Positions 62,024 through 64,000 of a stretch of DNA of 64,000 nt are shown piece after piece. The stretch comes from CAZMIL01 sp964566425 (GTDB lineage: Bacteria > Patescibacteriota > Microgenomatia > UBA1406 > GWC2-37-13), in assembly GCA_964566425.1 (NCBI GenBank), contig CAZMIL010000002.1:1-64000 (forward strand). The letters run 5' to 3'. Under the pieces are notes generated by a model that did not search any database, was not told the DNA's origin, and worked only from the letters and a program-made list of their open reading frames with translations. How positions within the stretch are numbered: position 1 is the stretch's first letter; each line of letters starts with the position of its first letter. The translations under genes and the position numbers were made by a program.

Positions 62024-63394
62024 ATGTCTGAAGGAAAAATATTGGCAATTAGAGGCGTAGTTATTGATGTTGAATTTCCGGAAGAGCAAACTCCGCGGAT
62101 TAACGATGCTTTAGTAGTGGAAAATCCAAAAGGTGGAAAACTCATTCTGGAAGTCCAGGCAATCATCAATCCTGGTGAAGTCCGGACTGTTGCAATGGGG
62201 GATGTATTCGGTTTATCCCGAGGATTGAAAGTGATCAATACCGATAAAACTATTGAGGTTCCCGTTGGTGAGGAAACCTTAGGCCGAATTTTTAATGTTT
62301 TAGGCGAGACGATTGATGAAGGAGGCGATCTCAAAACTAAACAACTTATATCTATTCATAATCCTGCACCTGCACTAGAAGAACAACAACCGGAAAAGGA
62401 TATCTTTGAAACAGGAATAAAAGTTATTGATTTAATTGCACCCTTTATTAAAGGTGGTAAAGTTGCAGTGTTCGGTGGCGCCGGAGTCGGCAAAACCGTA
62501 CTGATTCAGGAGCTGATTCATAACGTCGCCACAGCTCATAAAGGCGTTTCTGTCTTTACCGGCGTTGGAGAAAGAAGTAGAGAAGGTAACGATCTTTGGC
62601 TAGAGATGAAGGAAACTAAGGTTCTGGATAAAACTACTTTAGTCTTCGGTCAAATGAATGAGCCTCCAGGAAACAGATTGAGAGTTGCTCTCACAGGCGT
62701 AACGATGGCCGAATATTTTCGTGATAAAAAGAATATGGATGTGTTGTTGTTTATCGATAACATCTTCCGTTTTGCCCAAGCAGGTTCTGAAGTTTCGGCT
62801 TTATTAGGTCGAATCCCTGCTGCAGTTGGTTATCAACCTACTCTTGCTTCTGAACTAGCAGCTCTGCAAGAGAGGATTACTTCCACCAAACAAGGTTCAA
62901 TTACTTCAATCCAAGCAGTTTTCGTCCCCGCCGATGACTATACCGACCCAGCCCCAGTGGCTACCTTTGCTCATCTTGATGCTTCTTTATCGCTAGATCG
63001 GGATTTAGCCGCTCAAGCTCTTTTCCCAGCAGTCGATCCTTTAACTTCTAACTCTCAAGCCTTGGACCCTGACATCGTCGGTCAAGAACATTACCAAATC
63101 GCCAGAGAAGTTATTAGGACACTCCAAAGATATCGAGACTTACAAGATATTATTGCAATTTTAGGTATGGAGGAACTCTCGGAAGAAGATAGGTTAACTG
63201 TTGATAGAGCTAGAAAAATTCAACGCTTCTTGACTCAGCCAATGGCTGTTGCCGAGCCCTTTACCAATAAACCCGGAAAATACGTTTCTCGACAAAATAC
63301 GGTCAAAGGTTTCAAGGAAATTCTTGAAGGTAAGCACGATAAAAAATCGGAAACAGCCTTTTATATGGTAGGCAATATAGAGGAGGTAAAATAA
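62024..63394 (+). CDS. atpD: ATP synthase F1 subunit beta
   Basis: 456-aa catalytic subunit from the ATG at 62024 (MSEGKILAIRGVV); an in-frame TTG at 62009 lies within atpG. P-loop GGAGVGKTVLIQEL, catalytic Glu in GERSREGNDLW, Walker B region LLFIDNIFRFAQAG, and the C-terminal DELSEED-type motif written EELSEEDRLTV. All catalytic motifs are intact. Confidence 0.98.
   Translation: MSEGKILAIRGVVIDVEFPEEQTPRINDALVVENPKGGKLILEVQAIINPGEVRTVAMGDVFGLSRGLKVINTDKTIEVPVGEETLGRIFNVLGETIDEGGDLKTKQLISIHNPAPALEEQQPEKDIFETGIKVIDLIAPFIKGGKVAVFGGAGVGKTVLIQELIHNVATAHKGVSVFTGVGERSREGNDLWLEMKETKVLDKTTLVFGQMNEPPGNRLRVALTGVTMAEYFRDKKNMDVLLFIDNIFRFAQAGSEVSALLGRIPAAVGYQPTLASELAALQERITSTKQGSITSIQAVFVPADDYTDPAPVATFAHLDASLSLDRDLAAQALFPAVDPLTSNSQALDPDIVGQEHYQIAREVIRTLQRYRDLQDIIAILGMEELSEEDRLTVDRARKIQRFLTQPMAVAEPFTNKPGKYVSRQNTVKGFKEILEGKHDKKSETAFYMVGNIEEVK
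63381..63387 (+). promoter_or_regulatory. Shine-Dalgarno site of atpC
   Basis: AGGAGGT inside the last codons of atpD, 8 nt before the atpC ATG. Confidence 0.6.
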
Positions 63395-63395
63395 T

Positions 63396-63809
63396 ATGGC
63401 AACTCTGCGTTTGCGTATCATTACGCCTAAAAAGGTCGTTATAGATGAAGAAATCAATGCTTTAACCGTCCCGGGCTCAGAAGGTGAATTGACAATTCTT
63501 CCGCGACATATGAATCTTTTTTGCATGCTTACCGAAGGTGTAGTCAAGATTAAAAAGGGTCAAAACGAGGACTATTTAGCTATCGGCGGGGGATATCTGG
63601 AAACGGATGGCAAATCAGCCAACGTTCTAGTTTCTCGCGCATATCACCAAGAAGAGATTAATCAAGAAATGACCGAAAAAGCTCTCAAGGAGGCAGAAAA
63701 ATTGCTCAAAGAAGCAAAAGACGAAAAAACACGCCACGAAGCTCTTTCATCATATAGACGATCAGTGATCGATCTCAAACTGCTCAAAAAGCGCAAAAGA
63801 AAATATTGA
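63396..63809 (+). CDS. atpC: ATP synthase F1 subunit epsilon
   Basis: 137 aa: N-terminal beta-sandwich (LRIITPKKVVIDEEI, VPGSEGELTILPRHMN, GGGYLE) and a full C-terminal helical hairpin (about 88-132) that in other bacteria can inhibit ATP hydrolysis. Last gene of the operon. Confidence 0.95.
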   Translation: MATLRLRIITPKKVVIDEEINALTVPGSEGELTILPRHMNLFCMLTEGVVKIKKGQNEDYLAIGGGYLETDGKSANVLVSRAYHQEEINQEMTEKALKEAEKLLKEAKDEKTRHEALSSYRRSVIDLKLLKKRKRKY

Positions 63810-63815
63810 TATAAT
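63810..63815 (+). promoter_or_regulatory. -10 element of topA
   Basis: TATAAT directly after the atpC stop, 6 bp before the topA ATG, giving a predicted leaderless message. The -35 region is poor. Confidence 0.45.
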
Positions 63816-63821
63816 AACTGG

Positions 63822-64000
63822 ATGGCTTTGATTATTGTTGAATCCCCAACCAAGGCAAGAACTTTTAACCGCATTCTCAAAGATCAGGGTTATTATGTTT
63901 TTGCCACATTGGGTCACATTCGCGATTTACCTCATAACAAGTTGGCTATAGATTATTCACAAAACTTTAAACCCGACTATAAAATTATCGCTCAAAAGAA
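63822..64000 (+). CDS. topA: DNA topoisomerase I, 5' part (cut by window edge)
   Basis: 59 codons are visible. The N-terminal TOPRIM start LIIVESPTKARTFNRIL, with its catalytic Glu, followed by FATLGHIRDLPHNKLAID is diagnostic for type IA topoisomerase TopA, which relaxes negative supercoils. The rest is outside the window, so domain content and zinc fingers cannot be judged. Confidence 0.93.
   Translation, partial: MALIIVESPTKARTFNRILKDQGYYVFATLGHIRDLPHNKLAIDYSQNFKPDYKIIAQK

Noticed and set aside
1..64000. Recoded TGA (Gracilibacteria/Absconditabacteria code 25)
   Set aside because: TGA ends several genes in coupling overlaps (for example 37488-37490 and 51710-51712) and no conserved domain continues across a TGA.
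1..64000. CRISPR arrays, insertion sequences, prophage or integron
   Set aside because: No regularly spaced short repeats, transposase motifs, terminal inverted repeats or integrase genes were seen; the only clear repeat is the coding duplication at 1-524.

Overview
The window is an AT-rich, almost gap-free piece of bacterial chromosome that uses the standard code (TGA is a normal stop). It probably comes from a Candidate Phyla Radiation / Patescibacteria lineage, most likely Microgenomates-like. That assignment rests on gene content and style: many enzymes lack accessory domains, neighbouring genes overlap or abut on both strands, an archaeal-type AMP phosphorylase is present, and there is a PolX-PHP polymerase. 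It is an inference from sequence character, not a database match.

Layout. 1-3986 (minus): small membrane protein, metG and a class A penicillin-binding protein that leaves the left edge. 4038-8608 (plus): rpsO, pnp, ftsK. 8609-12462 (minus): murJ, an AMP/thymidine phosphorylase, mltG. 12516-21105 (plus): first half of a division/cell-wall cluster, mraZ, an unannotated 41-aa ORF, rsmH, ftsL-like, ftsI, a short MurE-like ligase, a MurC/Mpl ligase, murA, dgkA, mraY. 21192-24285: secreted lipase-like protein, an orphan gene, tRNA-Val. 24285-36656: lepB (plus) against a long minus-strand series, murD-ftsW-murG-ftsQ-ftsA-ftsZ (second half of the cluster, inverted), ileS, rodA, rplU, rpmA and a ParB-type HTH protein. 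36726-43387 (plus): surface polysaccharide cluster with a GT2-flippase fusion, three further glycosyltransferases and a Wzy/ligase-like protein. 43365-45540: envelope proteins, tRNA-Thr, tRNA-Gly. 45586-57613 (plus): polX, lemA, htpX, an asparagine synthetase fused to an F420-ligase-like domain, gatCAB, dnaE. 57654-63809 (plus): complete F1Fo ATP synthase operon. 63822-end: start of topA.

The genes cover nearly the whole lipid II route (MurA, MurC/Mpl, MurE-like, MurD, MraY, MurG, MurJ), its polymerisation (FtsW, RodA, FtsI, class A PBP, MltG) and the divisome (FtsA, FtsZ, FtsQ, FtsL, FtsK). No MurB, MurF or Ddl is present here.

Most notable observations: (i) AsnB fused to an F420-0:gamma-glutamyl-ligase-like domain; (ii) an in-frame, about 95% identical duplication of the KTGT segment of the class A PBP; (iii) a four-repeat, exactly 10-bp-periodic TGG array over the mraZ promoter and start codon, which looks like a MraZ operator; (iv) a basic 41-aa ORF coupled between mraZ and rsmH; (v) first genes of transcription units that begin where transcription should start (leaderless), whereas several internal genes have strong Shine-Dalgarno sites; (vi) a GT2-Wzx fusion; (vii) ATP synthase delta and MurE proteins reduced to part of their usual domains. 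I saw no CRISPR array, insertion sequence, rRNA, riboswitch or convincing intrinsic terminator.
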